Assembly: GCA_031216445.1 (NCBI GenBank)
Contig: CM062214.1
Location: forward strand, 10,599,501 to 10,663,500
Origin: Lateolabrax maculatus
Lineage: Eukaryota > Chordata > Actinopteri > Acropomatiformes > Lateolabracidae
Reading direction: 5' to 3'
Length of the DNA: 64,000 bases
Part shown: positions 46,945 to 62,053 of the stretch, one piece after another
Position numbering within the stretch: position 1 is the stretch's first letter
Layout of the letters: every line of letters begins with the position of its first letter
Notes under the pieces: generated by a model
What the model saw: the letters and a program-made list of their open reading frames with translations, nothing else
What the model was told of the DNA's origin: nothing
Databases searched by the model: none
Program-made: the position numbers and the translations under genes

Positions 46945-48906
46945 TGTACATTATCCAGTCTCTACGCAGTCTCTGAAGAGTCCAGTGACCTCGAAACACC
47001 TCTGACCACAGCTGCTCACCTTTCAGCTGTCAGAGATGCACTTCAGGTAGATAACTCTAATATACCAGCTTCTGTGAAGGTCTCACTGTAATATGAGAGG
47101 AGGAAGTAATATGGCAAGGTCAGCTGCTCCCAGCAAATTCAGAGAAGTGGAATGAAGAATTTGTGTGTGTTATTAAAGTTTCTGGGATAGACACAATGAG
47201 GAAAATGTTGCAATAAAAGTATTAAAGAAAACAAAATCCACCTTAAATCATGATCACTTCCAAAAACTAAAACGGTACATGTATAAGATCACATCAGTTT
47301 CCCAGAGGCCACTTCACTTCAATATCATGAACAAATATAAAATATGGCAGAGGACACAAAGGCTAATTAGCAGTATTCAGGCAGGCAGTGGTTATCGCTG
47401 ACAGTGGAGGGGATGAGTCAGGGCGAGATGAAGGTGACTGAAAGACCGAGAAAGACACATGCGGTTAGAGACAGAGCTCACGTTGACACTTTCTGATAAA
47501 CCAAGCAGAGTGACAGACGCCAAGCTGGAGCCCACACGAGGGAAGCGGCACTTCCTGTGTTTGTGCATCTCACTGTTTGCTTTGCCTTCAGTACAACGAG
47601 TGATGAAGACTTCCTGCAAGCTCCTGCTCCAGACACCCTGGCCTGACGGGGGGGCAGAACAATGAGGAGGAAAAGAGAGCATGTTACAGTAAAGGGCGGG
47701 CCAGAGAGGGAGACAAAGGAAAAAACACACACACACACACACAAGGCCATATGCAAACACAGGCGAGGATACAGGTGTACATGAGGACACACACCCAGGC
47801 CAAATGAGCAGACATGCAGCCAGGGCACTGCAATAAAGTCAAGTGCATCATGAAAAAGAAGAACCAAAAAAAGACAGAAGACGACTTATGACCTGCAAAA
47901 TGTTATTTTCCTGTATTCAGGAAGTTGCCTCAAACCTCCCTTTAAAAAATATCAAACGCAATGCTAAAAGTCTAAAATATCCTTAAGTCACTACCACCTA
48001 TCCCGAGTGATTATGAGAAATGTCCCATCTGTGCACTGTATTTCTGCCCCCCCCCCCCCTACTCCTCTCTGGCCCTGAGCAACACATGAACTCACCAGAG
48101 CGGACCACAACCCCTGACCTACTGTTCCTCTGTAAGAGGAAGCGGATGTGGGGGAATGTCTCTCACTCTCATTCTCTCTCACTCACACAAACACACGAAA
48201 CAAACGTGCAGACCAACACATCACGCACCGGTCGAGGACCGAAAGAGCTTACAGAGCGGATATGCAGCACACCAGTTTGTACACGTATAGCCTCATCCAG
48301 AGCCATAGATAGACCTTTACTATTTCTACCCGTCGCTCTTGTCAAATCCTGGCTTTTGAAGTAGAGTAAGGAAGGTCACACTGACTCTGTGTTGGGCTAG
48401 AGGGAATTTGATGATTAAAGGGGCATACCACCCATCTTGGCTTTGGAATACAAATTTATAACAGAAAGCCTGTGTTACTAACTGGGGCATTATGGGTAAT
48501 GAACTACTGAGCAGTTTTAGAGATTGATGCTTACTAGAAACTAAAAATTAGTGAACTCAATCACTGGTGCCTGATCAATATTTTTTTAATGTGTCACTCA
48601 TGAGTACCCCCATTGGAAGTGCAATACTAAATTGCTGGAGTACTCATTTAAGAGCTGGTTTCTCAGTGAAACCTCACATTTCCATTGTGAAATGGCAGAA
48701 AATAGACATTAAAGGGGGAAAAAAAACTATTGTCGTCCTTTTTGTGTCATTTTTTACATTTACTTGCGTTAGGACAAGTCTCTGCAGATTTGTCAGATTA
48801 ATCAATTAGGCCTTTTGTCAATAAAATGTCAGATGATAGTAACAAATGCCCAACGGTCCAATGTGATGTATTGCTAAAAAAGAAGCAAATCCACACATCT
48901 GAGAAG

Positions 48907-48927
48907 CCCCCCCCCCCCCCCCCCCCC
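48907..48927. repeat. C21 homopolymer
   Basis: Run of 21 C; a shorter C13 lies at 48047-48059. Confidence 0.95.
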
Positions 48928-50310
48928 ACAGTTACATCAAACTTCATAGGAAAATTACACAGCCATTTCAACTGCACTTTTAAAAATAGATATGTTTTGA
49001 CATGTGGTGTATTAGTTACGTGAATGACCAATCCAAGCTCAGGGCTGACACAGACCAAGCAACGCTGTCTGTGACAATGACGATCACAAACTTGTTGCAT
49101 AATAATAATTAGACAACAAAGACAATGTTGTTGGCCACTTCACAAAAAGCCCAACATAACCAGCACTGCTTTGCTGAAGCAATGTGAGATACTTGTAAGG
49201 AGGATGAAGCAGGATGAAGAGAAGGGCAGAGTGGTGGAGTAGAGGGACGAAGGAGAAGATAAAGAGAAACAGTATGCAAAAGACAGGAGGCCAGGAGTCA
49301 CAATTCGCTTCACGGATCTTCTCCCTCCATCGCTCTTTATGTAGGCTAATCTCTTCCATCTCACCTCCCTGAGCTGGCCAGCTCACTTAGCCTCATTTAA
49401 CCAGCTAATGGCCGGTAATAAATCAGCAGCACACTCCTCTCACCTCTAATCTGTAGAGCCTGTTCTGCTCTGCACACTCCCCCTGATATATGACTCAGTC
49501 CACTCCAGTACGAGGCAGCTACTGTCGGAGGAAAACCTCTTTCGGGAGTACGGGTCAGACCGCAAGCGGAACACAAGACCGGGAAGATAAAATTGGGGGG
49601 TAAAGGATGAAACTGGGAAGAAGGCAAAGGCAGAACAGACTTAGACTCCCCATTTTCTGTTTCCAGGCTGGAGTTCATATGACTTTTCTTCAACATCTTT
49701 CTTCAAATCTTTGTCTGGTCCTTTGTTACATATTTTGGATTTATAAAAGCAAAAGAATGATCCCTTAAATCCACTAATATAAAACCAATCACAAGGACTG
49801 TTTCTTTTAACCTTTAATTGTCATTAACATTAACAGTTATCTGACGATATTGTAGAAAGATACAGAATTCCTCTCACATTATAACTTAATATCTCATAAT
49901 ATGTTATATATTTCAGTGAAACTTTTGTTTTGACAGATTGAGCTGGACGTGATGGTGAGATGTCCTTCCTTCCTTCTCCTGGCTTCCTGGATTAAACTGT
50001 GGCAAAGTGAGCTGCTGGCCTCGCTCTCACGGCTGGACTCAGTGTTAGCATTTATCACGAGCCGCCCAGTGCAGAGACCACCGGTGATTAAAAAGGCTTT
50101 TAGAAAGGTCACGATTAGCAAGTCTGCGGCTGGAAGAACACAACAAAGAAGAAAAGGCCAGGGTTGTGACATCACGGCAGACAGCTGTATATGCAAGATC
50201 TGGACTGCGTTATAATGATGTACGGTGTACTGTGTGTGTGTGTATGCAGAGGACAGCACATGGGCAGAGCATGTTCCCAACATGGCCCTCAGTCAGTCAG
50301 ATTCATCCAA

Positions 50311-50311
<1 letters not shown>

Positions 50312-50366
<55 letters not shown>
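50312..50366. repeat. (CA)n microsatellite
   Basis: About 27 CA units. Confidence 0.96.
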
Positions 50367-50368
<2 letters not shown>

Positions 50369-50935
50369 CCTCCAGGGGACATCAGAGGCCTTATAGGGGT
50401 CAGATCTTCTGTTGTGTGTCTTGTGTTTTTGTGTTGTGTCCTGCTTTGAGCTGTTCTGCCTCACTCCTGGGAGGCCCAGTCAGCAGCTCCCATACAGTGA
50501 CCCCAGCCCAGCAGTGGAAATCTAACGACCCTGAACGCCAGCTCCCTCTCTGTTATCCTTTTGCCTTCATTCCAAATCAAACTCTTCCCTTGAAAAACAT
50601 CTCCCTCCTCCTCCACATCCTTTTTTAGATGTGAAGCAGCTCACGGAGCTGGCTTGTGACACACTCACAAACTCACGCATTAGTGTTTAGCAGGCATGCA
50701 GCCGGCTGTCCACAAGGTAGCCTGTGTTAGATCTGCAAATGTAGAGATGTTGATGTTGCATCCTACAAGCAAGAAAGTAACAGCTGCTGCAATTTTAACA
50801 TTTGCGCATTGAGTGTAACAGTTACTTTTATTCTTTAACTGTTTTTGTGTGTATGTTTTTAAGATATTACACTGAACACTCAGACAACTTAAAATAAATA
50901 TATTTAAAAGAAATATGATAAAAGAAATATGTATA

Positions 50936-50937
<2 letters not shown>

Positions 50938-50967
<30 letters not shown>
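50938..50967. repeat. (TA)15 microsatellite
   Basis: Uninterrupted TA tract in AT-rich intron. Confidence 0.93.
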
Positions 50968-50969
<2 letters not shown>

Positions 50970-53454
50970 TGTACATAATTCTGCAAGTATAAACTGCTGC
51001 TGCTGTCATTTTCCTTAGGTGGTGCATGTTTGAAATCTTGGCACTGAATGATTTTCGGCTGGGAGTGGATTTGGGTGTTTTGCATAAATTACACTGTGTG
51101 TCCTTTTTATTTTAAGATCAACCCACATCAGAGTTACACCCTCCTCCCCTCCCTCTATCCCTGCCCACATGCTGTCTGTTCCCTCCCTCACTTGGCTGTC
51201 ATGGTGGCAGGAAGTTGAAGAGATGTACAGGCCATATGTGCAGATCAGAGCCATACGGCAGGGTTGTCGGCGGACACATATGAAACATATGGCTGCTGGT
51301 GCTGGGCTGTCAGCTATTAAGCCTATTCTATTGCTGTCTCCCTTTAATCTTACTGACTGCCTCGCTGCTGTTTAATTTCTCGCCTTAACCACATCCACAT
51401 GTGCTATACGTGTGTTAACACACATATGCTTGTACAAAGACACACACAGAAAGATAAAAAGCGGGACCACTCAGTGAAGGAAATCCCTTTACTCTTGTAT
51501 CTCTTCCTATGGGTTGCTGAACTTTGGTCTCTTCCTTGCCTCTTGTTTAAACATGTCCAACATGTCTCAAAAACAAGCTCACCACACCCTGCTCATGTGT
51601 TACAGTGATCAGTAACACCTGACACCTTTTAGTGCAGTTTCTCCATTGGCAAGCCGGGAAGTGGGATAACGTCCATTTTTCTTCGTGGCTTTTGTTTTAT
51701 TTTGTTTCCTGGCACTTACATTGTTGTGCAAGATTATTCTGTTGAGCTGCACCCTCCTTACTCGTAGCGAGGAGCATGACTGCTGTAATGTTTACTGGTA
51801 ATGTTGATGACCTGGGAATTTACCTTTCCGCTAATCATTCACTCACTATGATCCTCTCAAGAACACGACACCTCCACAACACATAAATCACAAGCCAACA
51901 AAGTGAGACAGACAATAAATGGATGCAATAAGAGACACACTGTACCCAGTTAACGTCTAACCGAGTTAAAAAAAAATGAGTACAACTTATCATGAGCTCT
52001 ATTCCAGTTCTTCCCAGTTGGTGAAGTACAGGAAACTCTCCACAGATTAAGTCATTGCACACTAAATGTTAAGAGGGGTAAACTAGGCAATCAGGATGTA
52101 CACCACCCATGACATCACTGTCTACTTCCTGTTCAAAGTTGCTAAACAGGAAGTCTACAATTGAAAAAAGGTTAAGAGCAGCTCTCACTCCTTTCTCCAA
52201 GTACAGTAGGATGTCTTCATATTCACATCTATCATGCTCAGTATGAGGGTTCACATTCATTTCTACACTTGTTTTTTTTTTTCTACCTCCCATTTTTCTG
52301 TCTTTTATTCTCTCGGGTGTTGTCAGCATGGGCTCCAACTGCAACTCCTTTAATCCCATTTAGAAAGGGTATGCATGGCAGAGCATGATCCATATACATG
52401 CACATAAACACTAACATGCTGATACACAAAAATGCATGATTGCACACACCTACACATATACATAACAGCCAGGGGGAAGAGGTGGGTTGTTGATTAAAAA
52501 GGGAGATAAAGAAAATAGCAGGATGCTGAGAAAAGAAGAAAGTTTGAGAGGAAAAAATTAGGCAGAGGAGGAGTTCAGCCCCGAGTACTGAGATGAACTT
52601 GGTTCCCTGAGGCGTGTGTGCGTGTGTGTGTGTGTGTATACTCGGTTTGCCTGGCCTGATGCAACGCAGAGACCTCTAATCCAATTAGAGTTCAGACCAG
52701 TCTAGCAGCCTAGCCTCAGCCACCAAGGACAAATCTAGCAAGCTTCCACCAACGCTAGCAGCCCACCGGCTCTGCACAGATTTAGCAGCTCACTGCTCAG
52801 TTGAAGCCATGCCCGAGGGTGCTGACCACATCTTAGTGAAAAATAAATAAAATCCCCCAGAATTAAAGGCTTCCTCCTCCAAGACAAATTAGGTCTCTTA
52901 TCTCCCTGGTTGAACGAAGGCCTGACTGTTCTTCTGGGCAAGCACTCAAAATCTTGGTTTTAAGGTTTTGGGAATTTAACCAATGATTCCAAGATCCAGA
53001 GAAGGTATCCAATGCATTTTTATTCCTGCACCCTTCTGTTGGCTTTCCCTCCCACTCTGACCTGCACACTGCTCCAAACTCCATTTCTCTCCCTGTCACA
53101 GACGGCCCGGGCCCCTGCTGTTAAATCTCCCTCTCTGTCCTCCATTGCAGACCTCTGCTGTTTCTAATCTAGCTCTCTGACCCACGTTGCCGCTTCCCAT
53201 TTATCTCCATATCTCACCTATCGCCTATGAGCCACTATCGTTTCCCTCCCTCCCTCGCTCTAAAACCACACTTTCTATATTCTCCTGCTGCTCTCCTCCT
53301 TATCAGCTGCCCTCTCTTCCTCTGTCCCCTCTTTCTTTTTCTCTGGTGTTTTCAATTTACACTGCTCCAGTACCCCATCTTCTCATTTTTTCTCTACATT
53401 TTACGGAGTGAATGACTTTCTTTGAATCTTTTTGCCACAGTCAAGGAGTTTATG

Positions 53455-53620
53455 CTGCTGGTTCCGTTTTTCTGTTAGTTAGCCGGAAAACTTCTGATCA
53501 GATTTGGATGAAATTGGGTGGAAAATCAGACATGATGTGATTAGGTTTGGTGCAGGGGTTTCCCGCAAAGTATTATAATGAAGGCGCCCCACCACGCCTG
53601 TATTAAAGTGCCTTCACTAA
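53455..53620. repeat. Possible eroded DNA-transposon remnant
   Basis: CTGATCAGATTTGGATGAAA resembles a common dispersed word in fish genomes. It is followed by CAGGGGTTTCCCGCAAAG (from 53553), which looks like a hAT-type terminal inverted repeat. No matching opposite terminus or target duplication was found by eye. Confidence 0.25.
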
Positions 53621-56600
53621 AGTCAGGAGAAATTGTTAAACTTTTATCACGTATATCAAGCTTTGGCAAAAACGCTAATTCACACAGTGAAGTGTAAAGT
53701 CCACGAAATTTAAGTTTTACAGATCTACAAATAGGAAAAGTCGAGGCTTGGAGATGTAAGAGAAAAAACTGCATTCCTGGTCAAACACCAGACTCAAGGT
53801 AGTTAGATAATCACCAGCTGGACACAAGCAGCATCCAGTTGTATCAGCTCAAGTTTTGCTCATTGACCTAAAACTGTGGGACAGATCAATAGGTTATACA
53901 CCACATTGTGACTGTAGGGGAGTGAGGCTTGTCTATCGACAAGGATTATATGTGTGCCTATTGATACTGGGCTACTGTATCTGGTATAACCACCACATTT
54001 ACATCAAAACATTCAGAAGCTGCCCTCTTATGACTGAATATAATGACAAAGAAATTGCATTCTTGTCTGATTACTTAGATGAAGCAAGTGTAAACTGATA
54101 GATTAATTGTGCTTCTACCCAAAGAAGAAAGGTATCATTAAATGTAATTTATAGCCAGAACTGAATGTGAAAGACTGCAACCTGTCCTGAAATAAATGCA
54201 GCCAAATGTTCTGCAGGGTGTCCCTTGTGGGTGGATGGCAACCACAACCCTAAATCCTGCTGCAGGGGGTTCAACTTATTTTAGCTGATCTTAAGACAGC
54301 TCTAGCTGGCAGCGCTCCATGACTATGATACTCTCTGACAGAACAGTAGCTGCTCCGAGGCCTGTGGCAGCCAGTCCCTGCTACTGGATGAACCAGTTAA
54401 ATCCAGGATCTGTGTGGCAACGTTGGCTTGAAATTAAACAACATGTTTTGAGATAAAATGTCCTCTTTTGACCAATACTAAGAGAAAGAAGGGGGAGAGA
54501 GCAGCTGATTAGTCATGACTGTTTCCCAGTCCTCTGTCAGTCTTTTCTTTCTCCTGTCCCTCCATCTGATGGCAGTGCCAGTTGTATGCGCTGGGTAGGG
54601 CTGCCCAGAGCGTTACGAAAGAGTAAACACAGTCACAGCATGGTGCCACTCTTCTGCCAAATGAAATAGAGGCAACACACATACACACGCTGACACACAC
54701 ACATACTGACACCCGAGGCCATGCCAGGGGCAAAACAACAGTGTGGCCCAAATGGGCAGAACATCTTCAAAGTGAAAGCGATGATGGGTCTGCAGATCAT
54801 TATACATCCAAATAAACAGGCACATTATATAAAAACGAGATCTACTGTGCACCTAAGTGGTTACCACCCGATATTCATCAGAGGCTGCCGATGTCAGCAA
54901 ACTGAGCAGTTGACATTGTGAAATGCAGCTTGTTTCAAGCTTTTGAACAGGTCAGGGCCCCTTGGAGTGGGTGGAGAAGCTTCACAAGCACAACCAGCTC
55001 AGGTATTGAGTTGAGTTGCATTTTCAGCCTTTTGATCCATCACAGTATTAGGTTGCACCATGCTCACAGAGCATGTACTGTCGTCAGGCTTTTGAAACCT
55101 CATCTTCACTCAAACATACTGGCAAAAAGGGCAAAAACACCACACCTAGCAAGACTTTCCATCTCAAGTGCTCGCAAAAGTGCTTAATGCAAGCGTGCAT
55201 GCATTTGGATTCTCCAATTATCCACTTATGCATATTCAGTGAAAGGCAAACTGCCGAGTCATTCTGGTATCACGTTCATTTCTGGGCCTCTCCATTTCCC
55301 CACCCCAGAGAAACGGAAGACAGTGAAGTAGAGAGGCGTCTCAAGAGACAAACTAAAGAGTACAGGAGGATTCACTCAGGAGTGTGTCTATGCATGTGTG
55401 TGTTCTTGTACCCGGGCTATTTGCTTACTCAGAAAGGCATTCAATAGAGCCTTTATATCTTCCTCAATGATGCACACTGATGTCCTAAAAACCCTCCATG
55501 ATACAGTATTGTGTGATCAAGCCTGGGGAAGGCTCACTTAACATTCTCTCAGACCTTTTCACCAGAGACCAGCTACTTTAAAACTGCATTGCAACAAGAT
55601 GGCACAATATTTTAACCAACTAACCTTAAATCATTTGTGTTAGATTTAAGGGAGGGAAGACAGTAGTTCTTTCTGTATTGACTGCAAACACTTCTCATTG
55701 GTGTGCTGAAGCTGCTAGACGTGGTGGTTACTAGATCAACTACATGCTCTACGTGTCACGTTCCTGTGATCGACACCTCTGAACTATGACAGCTGAGCTT
55801 TTACGCTGTGGCAGCGGCTCACTTTCTGCTCTGTTGTGCTACTGGTAAGATGAGGAATCGGCTACCGTTGCCCCAAAATGACGACGTGGCCTTGATGAGC
55901 AGGCGAATGTCAAAGAAGGGTGCTGATGTCAGAGAGGGGAGCTGAGGACTTGTTTGTTTAGACTCTGCCCCTCCAGCTCTGCTTTGCTTTCCACTGTTTT
56001 CCTTCCTCTGCCCCTCACCCAAAGACACAAGAGGCCAGCACACAAAAACAGCATGATAGAGCTTGTACAATATCACTCGGCATATAGGCTGTCCTCCTAC
56101 ATGCTCAGCTCCGAATACAGCCAACACCCCTGCTAGCATTTGTTGTTAAACAATTCTGCCTTGGGCCTGTTCGACGCTCAGGCAGCAGTCAAGCACGCAA
56201 ACGTCTCTGCACATCAGCATCCAGAGAGAGTGTGAGATGGGGGGGGGGGGGAATTAAAGGGAGACAGAGAGAGAGAGAGAGAGAGAGCGAGCAACTGAGC
56301 CAGGGAGTGAAAGACAAAGTGAGCTGGAAGGGTTGAAAGTGACTAAAATGCCCTTTCAGGGGAGTAAACAAACCAACTAGTCTTCTGGTCATCTAGCCAA
56401 ACCCTCAGCACGGCAGCACGGCAGCACGTCACGGTATAATAGCCCGAAGCCTGCCGCTGAGCCCGAGGCCAGGGCCCAGCTCCATTAAAACAGGACAGAG
56501 ATGATCTTACCTTCAATTGGAAAACTGATGCACATAAACCAATGATGACAGAATCATCTATGTACAATTGATTGCAATCCACTAGAAAGGTCCTGCAAAA

Positions 56601-57310
56601 GATACTGATTGAAACATTACATTTTTGTCAAAAAGGTTTTGCAAAACAACTTATGTGAACCATGGAGTCGTTTTTCTCAGGGTGGGTGCTGCGGATGGCC
56701 AACGTGTGTTGAGACACTGGGCTAACTGACACTCACAGCACGAGGTGAATTTGTAAAACTACACCACATTACTGTCATTAAGGGGTTTGGCTGGCTTACG
56801 TAGCCTTAAACATCTTGGCCAGGGCTGCCTTGGGTGTGTAGTCGTAAAGCAAATCTGATGCCAGACACAATAAATTGATTGTTAATAGAGCAAGATTCTT
56901 ACTGCAGGCTCTGACACATGAAAAGGCAACAGAAGCTCTCTTCACTGTAACAGTAACAGGCTAGTTAAGAGCGCTTTCCTAGGCGGATGCTGAGATCTTC
57001 TGTAGGCTGACTGCTACACCACTCTCGGGTCAGTTCTGACAGAACATAGAACAGTGTACCAGAAACACGCTGCAGATGACTGTAAAGCTAGAAATAAAGA
57101 CAGCAAAGTCACAATGCATCCTAGTCTAGACCAAGAAGCACGTAGACAGCGTTGGTTAGTTTCTATTCTCGAGCAGGTGACTGCTTTGAGATGATGTCTG
57201 CTCATCTGTCACAGCCTATTATCAGCACTGCATCTGCGATGCGAGCAGCGGAAACAGCCACCTGGGCTGACACTGTGTGCAATAGTGTGTTTGCATGTTT
57301 GCATGTGTGC

Positions 57311-57314
<4 letters not shown>

Positions 57315-57365
<51 letters not shown>

Positions 57366-57374
57366 GGGGGGGGG
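57315..57374. repeat. (GT)24-G12 compound tract
   Basis: 48 bp of GT run directly into 12 G. Confidence 0.97.
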
Positions 57375-59713
57375 TGAAATAAGGTAGTAGGGTTTCATGA
57401 GGACATGGTCGCAGTGTGCAAAATCCCCATTTGGAGCATCTACATATCCACAAAGGGATATGCTGCCACGGTGTCTCATGCTCAGGACAACATGTTGAGA
57501 TTGGTTGATATGCAAATAGAGAGATTTCTGAAACTGTCATCATCATTTCTGTAGTTGGTAGGATTTTCTTGGGTAGAGCCACTTAAATTCCTGTCAGATA
57601 TGGAGCAGCAAAGTGTTTTCCCCACTGTAAATTCACATTTGAAAGATTATGACAACCTCAACCTGCATAATTTAATGATACTACAGGAGTATGTTATGGC
57701 CTTCAGTTATTTTAAATGTTTCATTTTTATACATGTCAGTTAACTTTTTACCCACTGGAGTTTGGTGTCTTGAGAGCCACTAAATACTACAATACCCTTG
57801 AGCCTCATCGACTGTTGTTATGGAGAAGACACCAGCCAGAACAGTCACATCAAAGTCCATATTCTGGGCATTTTGTTGCTGTAATCAGGGACAAAATCCT
57901 GCACTGTAACTGCTCAATAGATAGTCAAAAATCCAAAGGTGACCTGTTTAAAATTAAAAATCACAGCAACAGAATTGAAGCATGGTCAGTACATGTTTCT
58001 TTTGGCACTCCCTCCATGCTTTTTAAGTTTAAAATACAGAATCGTGACATGTTCACATATATATGACAACTGTCAACTACTGGAGTAATGAGAGTTTTCA
58101 TGGGCCACAAAACGGTTGAGAAAATGCACTACCACAAACAATGTGACAACAATTGCACCAGTAAATAGCTACTATGAGACACCACAACACGCTTGATGAG
58201 ACAGAACATTACAAATACACAGACGTCTTTCACTGTAGAGGAAGTGCAGCCTATAAGTGGTTGATGTAAAGTCCCCTTCTCTATCTGTCAACAGACCAAC
58301 CATCTGACATCGTCTTCACTCTCCTTTATTTTTAACAATTTTAGCTGACAACGGGAACAGTCGAAGAGGAAGAGACGAGTACACACAGACTCAATGGGTG
58401 AGCAGCTCAGCTGCAGCAGTGCCTGGTTCAAAGGCAAAAAACACTTTTGATAATTTATTTGAGGAAAATTAACACTTTTCTCTACAAAAACAAACATCTC
58501 AAACAAACCAGAGTCTAATGTTGTCTTAAAGCTTTACCAAAAATGAGCAACACTGTGATTAAATTAGGAAATATCTGACCAAAGAATGAGAACTCAGTGC
58601 CAACATCCGGGACATGACAGTTTTCGATACTCTGCACTCTGGACACATTTGACACAACAACCAGGCCCAGTCATACTACATACTAATTGTCTTCTAGGTC
58701 TTTATTAAAGCTGAGAACCTGACAAAAACAATAATTATTATTCCTAAAGTTTGTTATCCACAAAATGACAGTATACAACAAGCACGCCTTATATTACTGG
58801 AATATTTCATATTATTACCTGCATTACTCCAATGATGCAGGATAATGATACGCTGCCTATACACCATAAAGTCACAGGTGATGCAATGCGATCTAAGTGT
58901 ACATTAAATCTGACTCTTGCTCATGTCAGGCGGCCTGATGTGGCGCCCCACTTAGCTGCTGTAGTTTCCATTCTCTAGCTCTTCAGCATTACCAGTCCAT
59001 CACTCAAAAGCAAGGGGATTAAACATCTGTCAAAGCCTGCTCACTTCACCCAGCAGGGAAAGATACATTTAAGCGTCGCACATCTTCCCGGTGGTTTAAC
59101 GTCCTGTCTGACTCTGAATTTGGACAGATATAGTTGTTTTGCTCTGAAATAATGCTCCAAAATAAATGCACTGCACGCAGATAGACTGGATGTAGTTTGC
59201 AAACACATTTTGGCTCATATTTTAGGCAAGCACACCGGTGATGTACACAAGTGGTGTTATTTTCAGCCTCCTGCTGAAACCACTGAAAAAAAAGATCCTG
59301 TTCTTGTGAATATGTCACCCTCCGTAAGCCCTCCTATCATTGTCTCTTTATATTTCCTTTGCACAATCTATCCACCATTAGTAGGCCGTCACGTGCCTGT
59401 CATCTGCTACAGACCTCCATTTGATTCCCTGTGGAGCTTCATCCTTCCCATCAACTATTCCCCCCCCCAAATTTCTTCTATTTTTCTCCCTAATCAACCA
59501 TTCCATCAAAAGCATTCATATCACCTTCCTCCAGCGGTCAAAAACATGCCGTCTCCCATTCCCCCCATCCCTTTAGATCATCGTGCCTTTCCCTCATCAG
59601 TCTCGCCTCTCTCATGCCTCACGCTTCTTCCTTCCTTTCTCTCTCTTCATCTGCACATTCTCCCCAAATCAGCTGCTTTCACCACTTCATCTCTCTTTCT
59701 TCCATCATCCTTG

Positions 59714-59716
<3 letters not shown>

Positions 59717-59747
<31 letters not shown>
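59717..59747. repeat. (CT)n microsatellite inside a pyrimidine-rich stretch
   Basis: About 15 CT units. Confidence 0.95.
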
Positions 59748-59751
<4 letters not shown>

Positions 59752-61862
59752 TCTCTCCACACTTCCTCCCTCCATCGGTCCTGGCTGTGGCGTCCTTCAC
59801 CCTGGGTCTGTATTCAGAGTGATTACACGCTTGGTTAACTCATTCATGGACGCCACTCTGTCAGTGACGCATGCTGGACGCACGCCTGCTCGCTCTCAAT
59901 GCATTCAGCTCACATACACACCTTACCCGCATATATAAACAGTAGACAATGCGGCTTTAACATGCAGGTAGACACAAAATCTCAACATGTAGAAATGCCA
60001 TCAGTCTTGGTCAGTGCGGAAAAGGCATTACAGCTAAATAGACAGCTGACAGTGATAAAACATTGTAGATGCCCTACTTCACCTGTCATGAATAAACTAT
60101 TTTAGTTCATATATTAGCATGACTCATTTTTCTATGAGCATATTTTCAACATGACTTATTTAAATGGTGTCACTCCACAAAAAAGATTCAACAACTCTCC
60201 TAAGATGGAGAATGTGAATTAATACCAACTACATTTAGTAACATGAGAATCCTGACTGGTAGCAAACACAGGCAGGCAGTGAACTTGTCTTTTACTCATA
60301 TGTGGTTCTTGTTTGGGTGTTGCTTTTGAATTCCTAACAGATCACTAAGCAAACCAGTTTAGCTTGGACAGCAGAGACAGTTTGGGCATAAAAATTATCA
60401 TTATTTCATTTGAGTCACCGTGGGAAAAAAGGAAGAGGAGGTTAAGACCTAGAAATCACATTTACACCTGAGAGAACTGATGCAACTTGAGACAGGTCAA
60501 TGCTAAAGCCAGTTACCAAAACCAGGAAAACAAGTGTCAGATGGAGGACGATAAAAAGAACAAGAAAGCTCTCAGAGAGTGAACACCTCTTCTTATCAGT
60601 TTGTCTGAAATAGGCCATGCATTGAAAACCAAAAAGACACTGAGAAACACACTTTGCTCAGTTGGACAAATAGTGAGTAAACACTGGTATTCTGGCTGGG
60701 GGTACAGAGGGACTGCATCGTTATCTCTCAGCCAAAAGGCCACAATGTGAAACACCCCTGACAACACGCCTCCACCCTTCCTCAGCCCTGATGTGAGAGG
60801 CCCAGAGTGCTGGGGCCAACCAGCCTGATAACCAGTCAGCAAAAAGAACAACCTCACAGCGACACACCTTACTGTGCAAGTCCAGACCTTTTTGTGATAT
60901 GCAAAAGACCTGATGTCATCCTGTTTGGAAATACATCTGATCCCACTGTGTTTCAGGAGTAAGTATCACAAAGGTGAAATCAAAGCTTAGCCAGGTGCAT
61001 GAGAATGTGTTCAAATAGAGAAGGAATTGCAAGCACACCTTGGACTGAGACAACACCGGGTCCCTCCTTTACATACAGGCAAATACGACTCTTATTTCTG
61101 ACCAGACGCTCGAGTGCCTTGAAGTTTGCATGGCAAATACCTAAGTAAATGCAAGGTAACACATGTGCGTTGTAGGATAGCAGAAGTTCCTTCATCACTC
61201 ACACAGACGCCCTGAATATAATGACCAGGGCCTTGAGCTCTGGCTGTACAGCAGGTGTCACACTGAGACACAGGGGCCTGTCATCCCGCAGCACAGACCA
61301 CCAAACTCATGACTCCAACCAAGAAGAAAGTGACAAATCAGCATCCATTCATGTCATGGGTCACCTGCTGCATCAAGGCAAAATATAAATATACATATAT
61401 GAAATAACCCAAAGCGCCTTAGTGAACTAACTTAGTGTACAGCGCACCTCGCCTCAGTGACAGATCACTCCGCAGTCGACCGACATCTGCGTAATGTGTA
61501 TTCACCCTATCTCACAAGTATGAGGGCTGTGTTCTCCATCGGGTAGCGGACGGGACCTCTGCTGTGTGACAAAGACGGCCGACCGTAGCGTTTGAGTGAC
61601 CGCGGCGGCCGACGAGCCGCGCACCTTGCAGAGGAAATAAACCGCACTGACAGGCTGCCACCGCTGGCCCCCTCGCTGCGTTAATCATCCCTATAAATAA
61701 GCTCCCTGTGCAGAGATATCCTCACGACCTAATCTGGGCGCTGCCGTCGTCGGCTTGATAGCCGCGGGCCACAGTGGATCCCCCCCCCCTCACCCCCGGG
61801 CCCCCCCGGCCCCCCCGGCCCCGGGTAACATGAGGCCGGTTCACCGCTACAGGAGACCGCTG

Positions 61863-61887
61863 CTAGGCTAGGCTAGGCTAGGCTAGG
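61863..61887. repeat. (CTAGG)5 pentanucleotide repeat
   Basis: Five perfect copies in the CpG island, in mob2 intron about 170 bp downstream of the MDWLMG exon. Confidence 0.95.
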
Positions 61888-62053
61888 GCGACGTGCTACC
61901 CGCTTTGTGGCCACATTAACGCGTGAAAAGTGGACGTTTCACGGCGTCGGACGCGACGTTAGGCTGGCGTGGCGCTGCCCGCGGCGGTGTCAGCCGCCCG
62001 GCGGTGGACCCGCCGCCGCCGGGACCGCGGGCAGGCTGGCGGTCTGTACTCAC

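Noticed and set aside
59210..59938. 242-codon open frame on the plus strand
   Set aside because: It has no ATG at its 5' limit and lies in a C/T-rich stretch with a (CT)n tract. The translation is Ser/Pro/Leu low complexity with no recognisable domain. Pyrimidine-rich DNA simply lacks stop codons.
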